Part shown: piece by piece, positions 61,541-64,000 of the stretch | Layout of the letters: the number at the start of each line of letters is the position of its first letter | Position numbering within the stretch: position 1 is the stretch's first letter | Source: GCA-2720975 sp964469565 | Lineage (GTDB): Bacteria > Planctomycetota > UBA1135 > GCA-002686595 | NCBI GenBank assembly: GCA_964469565.1 | Contig: CAYXZD010000003.1 | Coordinates: 186,001-250,000, forward strand | Direction of reading: 5' to 3' | Length of the DNA stretch: 64,000 nucleotides | The notes under the pieces: model-generated | The model's database searches: none | Told to the model about the DNA's origin: nothing | What the model saw: the letters and a program-made list of their open reading frames with translations, nothing else | Position numbers and translations under genes: made by a program

Positions 61541-62122
61541 TCAGACGCTCAAGAGGGTGTGCATGGCGACATCTCCGAGTCGCTCGCGTCCCTTCAGCAT
61601 GGCGAGTTCGATGGCCACGATGCAAGCCACAGGTTTGCCGCTGACGCGGCGAATGAGCTTGAGGCTCGCCTCCATGGTCCCGCCCGTGGCGAGCAGGTCG
61701 TCCACGACCAAAACACGCTGGTTCTCGCAGGCATCCACGTGGATTTCGAGGGTGTCTGTGCCGTATTCGAGCTGGTAAGACTCAGAGGCGGTCTTCCAGG
61801 GCAGCTTGCCGGGCTTGCGAATGGGAACGAACCCCTTGTCGAGCTTGTGGGCGAGGGCTGTGCCAAAGATGAATCCGCGGGATTCGATGCCACAGATGAG
61901 GTCGTATGAGTCGGGATCGACAGCATCGGCCATACTGTTGACGGCGATTTGCAGGCCTTCGGGGCTCTGGAGTAGTGGGGTGATGTCCTTGAACAAGATG
62001 CCCGGCTTGGGGAAGTCGGGCACGTCGCGGATGTACTTCTCGATCAAGATCGGCTCCGAGTCGGTCTGCTCAGCGTGCAGGAAAAGGCGGTGGGTGGGAC
62101 AGTTGAGCCCAACAGTTGCCAT
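61541..62122 (-). CDS. apt: Adenine phosphoribosyltransferase
   Basis: A 193-residue APRT that makes AMP from adenine and PRPP. It has IRDVPDFPKPGILFKDITPLL, then YDLICGIESRGFIFGTALAHKLDKGFVPIRKPGKLPW, and the PRPP loop RVLVVDDLLATGGTMEASLKL (about 138-158). All hallmark motifs are intact. An N-terminal about 20-residue addition (MATVGLNCPTHRLFLHAEQT) is not typical, so a later start is possible. It lies between argS and the sigma-factor gene on one strand. Confidence 0.94.
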   Translation of the reverse strand: MATVGLNCPTHRLFLHAEQTDSEPILIEKYIRDVPDFPKPGILFKDITPLLQSPEGLQIAVNSMADAVDPDSYDLICGIESRGFIFGTALAHKLDKGFVPIRKPGKLPWKTASESYQLEYGTDTLEIHVDACENQRVLVVDDLLATGGTMEASLKLIRRVSGKPVACIVAIELAMLKGRERLGDVAMHTLLSV

Positions 62123-62289
62123 CGGCTGTGATGGGTGCGGGCTTGAGGTAGGAATCTACATTTCTGCAGTACCGGGAAGCGAGATCAAATCCCAATCCCC
62201 TGCAGGCTCTTCTTGCGACCGAAGCCGGGCAAAGCGGACCCTCCGGCCTGTTCTCGCTCAGGCACTAGGCGCGTCGGGCTGTCGCATCC

Positions 62290-63999
62290 CTACATCTGCG
62301 AGGGGGCTCCGACGCCTAGGATGGCTAGAGCATTGGCGACCACCTGCTGAACGCCAGCAACAAATGCGAGGCGCGCAGCGCTGACAGAGGGTTCTTGTCC
62401 AAGCACTCGCTCCTTGGCGATCCAGCCGTTCATGTCTCGGCACAGGCCCAAAACGTAGGTGGTGACTTCGGATGGTTCGGCGTTCTTGGCGGCTCGGGTG
62501 AGGACGGCGTTATAGCGGCCGAGCTTGCCAAGGATGGGCGAAGCGTCGTTGAGTGTGCTGAAATCGGGGGCGGGCACCTCGTTCAGTTCGTCTTGCTCCG
62601 CTGCCCCCTTGCGCAGGATGGAGGCTAGGCGCGCGTGGGTGTACTGCACGTAGGGGCCGGTGTCGCCCTCGAAGGAGAGGATCTCCTCCCAAACAAACTC
62701 CACGTCCTTGACCCGCTCGCGTTTGAGGTCATTGAAGACGACGGCACCCACACCCACCATCTCGGCCACGGCGGCACGGTCGGGCAGATCGGGATTCTTC
62801 TCAGCGATGACTTTGTCCGCCTCGCTGGCGGCCTCGTCAAGCACGTCCTCCAAGAACACGACCCGTCCCTTGCGCGTACTCATTTTGCCTTCAGGCAAAC
62901 GCATCATCCCGAAATCCACGTGCTCCATGCGGGGCTCCCAATCAAGCCCCATGCGCTCGAGCACGTGCTTGAGTTGACGGAAGTGCAGACGTTGATCGCC
63001 GCCTACGACGTATAGGCTGCGCTCGAAACCATAGAGTTCCCAACGATGAAACGCGGCAGCGAGGTCTCGCGTGGCATACAAGGTCGTTCCGTCAGTCTTG
63101 CGAAGCAGGCAGGGTGGAATGTTCTTTCCATATTCCTCGAGGTTGACAATGAGGGCGCCCTCGGAAACCTCGGTGATCCCGGCTGCCTCGATACGCTCGA
63201 TCGTGGTCTGCAGATGGGATTCGTAGAAGGACTCTCCGCGCACCTCGTCGAAGCTCACCCCAAGGCGAGCGTAGATCTTGTCAAACTCCGCCATGGAGAG
63301 CTCGGTGAGGTGCCTCCAGGTGGTACGTACATGGCCTTCTTCGCCGCTTTCCAGTTCCTTGAACGCGTCCCGGCCAGCCTGCTGCAAGTCTGGGTCGGAC
63401 CCCTCTTCTTCGTGGTAGCGCACATACAAAGCTAAGAGCGCTTTGATGGGGTCGCTCTTGAGGTCCACTGTGTCGCCCCAGCGATCGACGGCGGCAACGA
63501 GCTTGCCAAACTGGCTGCCCCAGTCCCCGATGTGATTGATTCCCACCGTGGAGTAGCCGAGGGCATTGTGCATCCGCTGGATGGCCGCGCCAATTACGGT
63601 GGAACGCAGGTGCCCCACGGACATGGGCTTGGCGATGTTGGGGGAGGACAGGTCGATGACTACGGTCTTGCCTGAACCATCAGCGCTCTCCCCGTAGGCA
63701 TCGCCTTGATTGGCAATCTCACCGAGTACCGTGCGGGCGAACAGTACGGGCTCGATGGTGAAGTTGAGGAAGGGCCCTGTGGCTTGGGCTTGGATTCCGC
63801 TCAACTGATCGTTGAGCTTGGCTCCCAGCTCCGCTGCGATCTTGGGGGGCGCACTCTTGAGCTCTTTGGCGAGCACAAAACACGGAAACGCCATGTCGCC
63901 CATGCTTGGGTCTCGTGGGGTTTCGAGGCGCACAGCGTCTGGAGAGATTCCAGTCTCGGCGACGATGGCCGCGCAGACGGCGTCTTGGAACTGCTTCAT
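62290..63999 (-). CDS. argS: Arginyl-tRNA synthetase
   Basis: A 569-residue class I aminoacyl-tRNA synthetase, probably complete, since the ATG is one base from the window end and the length is normal. The HIGH region is PNIAKPMSVGHLRSTVIG (Ser replaces the first His, as in some ArgRS subgroups), followed by NHIGDWGSQFGKLVAA. The KMSKS equivalent is EGKMSTRKGRVVFLEDVL, and the anticodon-binding C-terminal domain ends in ALAILGVGAPSQM. It charges tRNA-Arg. The upstream control region lies outside the window. It is 167 bp before apt on the same strand. Confidence 0.96.
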   Translation of the reverse strand: MKQFQDAVCAAIVAETGISPDAVRLETPRDPSMGDMAFPCFVLAKELKSAPPKIAAELGAKLNDQLSGIQAQATGPFLNFTIEPVLFARTVLGEIANQGDAYGESADGSGKTVVIDLSSPNIAKPMSVGHLRSTVIGAAIQRMHNALGYSTVGINHIGDWGSQFGKLVAAVDRWGDTVDLKSDPIKALLALYVRYHEEEGSDPDLQQAGRDAFKELESGEEGHVRTTWRHLTELSMAEFDKIYARLGVSFDEVRGESFYESHLQTTIERIEAAGITEVSEGALIVNLEEYGKNIPPCLLRKTDGTTLYATRDLAAAFHRWELYGFERSLYVVGGDQRLHFRQLKHVLERMGLDWEPRMEHVDFGMMRLPEGKMSTRKGRVVFLEDVLDEAASEADKVIAEKNPDLPDRAAVAEMVGVGAVVFNDLKRERVKDVEFVWEEILSFEGDTGPYVQYTHARLASILRKGAAEQDELNEVPAPDFSTLNDASPILGKLGRYNAVLTRAAKNAEPSEVTTYVLGLCRDMNGWIAKERVLGQEPSVSAARLAFVAGVQQVVANALAILGVGAPSQM

Positions 64000-64000
64000 G

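Noticed and set aside
62290..63999. Loss of the first His in the ArgS HIGH motif as a possible defect
   Set aside because: A Ser at this point occurs in other ArgRS groups from memory, and the rest of the motif (VGHLRS) and KMSTRKG are intact.

Overview
The window looks like a contig from an uncultured, GC-rich Gram-negative bacterium, most likely Planctomycetota or a neighbouring phylum. The clues are gene content rather than a marker gene: a PVC-type haem-binding membrane dehydrogenase, a ThuA plus DUF1080 protein, a beta-propeller fused to two DUF1080-like domains, several alkaline-phosphatase/sulfatase superfamily proteins, many lipoproteins, a WhiG/FliA-type sigma factor, and many genes with C-rich leaders lacking a Shine-Dalgarno sequence. 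A run of exactly 100 N (17552-17651) shows that this is a scaffolded assembly. I found no tRNA, rRNA, CRISPR array, transposase or phage gene.

Layout. 1-9.5 kb: the 3' part of pckA, a TPR protein, a SufT-like protein, a radical SAM enzyme, two secreted amidohydrolase-family proteins (one degenerate, one tandem with a His-rich insert), a tiny membrane protein and a LOG-family protein. 9.9-13.0 kb: an ABC ATPase, FtsX-like permease, His-rich lipoprotein and DUF3299 lipoprotein, resembling the Zrg zinc-uptake type of locus. 13.0-16.9 kb (minus): HEAT-repeat protein, a second DUF3299-like protein and an ABC-F ATPase. 17-20.4 kb: a hydrolase cut by the assembly gap, ychF, a DsbA/FrnE-like protein and a small lipoprotein.

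20.4-24.2 kb is the most interesting part. A small ribbon-helix-helix (RHH) protein, ATP sulfurylase (sat), an alkaline-phosphatase-superfamily protein and APS kinase (cysC) form a PAPS-making operon. Upstream lies a striking symmetric array of six ACTC/GAGT half-sites spaced exactly 11 bp apart, followed by a terminator-like hairpin just before the first start codon. A second RHH gene of the same design sits at 32.5 kb behind two tandem secreted phosphodiesterase-like proteins and before a membrane protein of unknown function and a small HD (SpoT-like) hydrolase. A CysQ/inositol-monophosphatase-family gene follows on the other strand. Both RHH proteins, a sulfatase-like lipoprotein, a small lipoprotein and a sulfatase remnant end in the same LxxLGY-type or close C-terminal motif.

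35-45.8 kb: membrane glycosyltransferase-like proteins, a rhodanese, the 2-oxoacid:ferredoxin oxidoreductase pair korAB, an EEP-family lipoprotein and an SGNH hydrolase. 45.9-57.6 kb: a periplasmic oxidation and sugar-degradation block (cytochrome c/propeller dehydrogenase, ThuA-DUF1080, PHP protein, propeller-DUF1080, cytochrome c, M1 peptidase). 57.6-64 kb: a BtuFCD/FecBCD-type importer, then sigma factor, apt and argS on the minus strand. All assignments come from reading motifs by eye; no database search was run.
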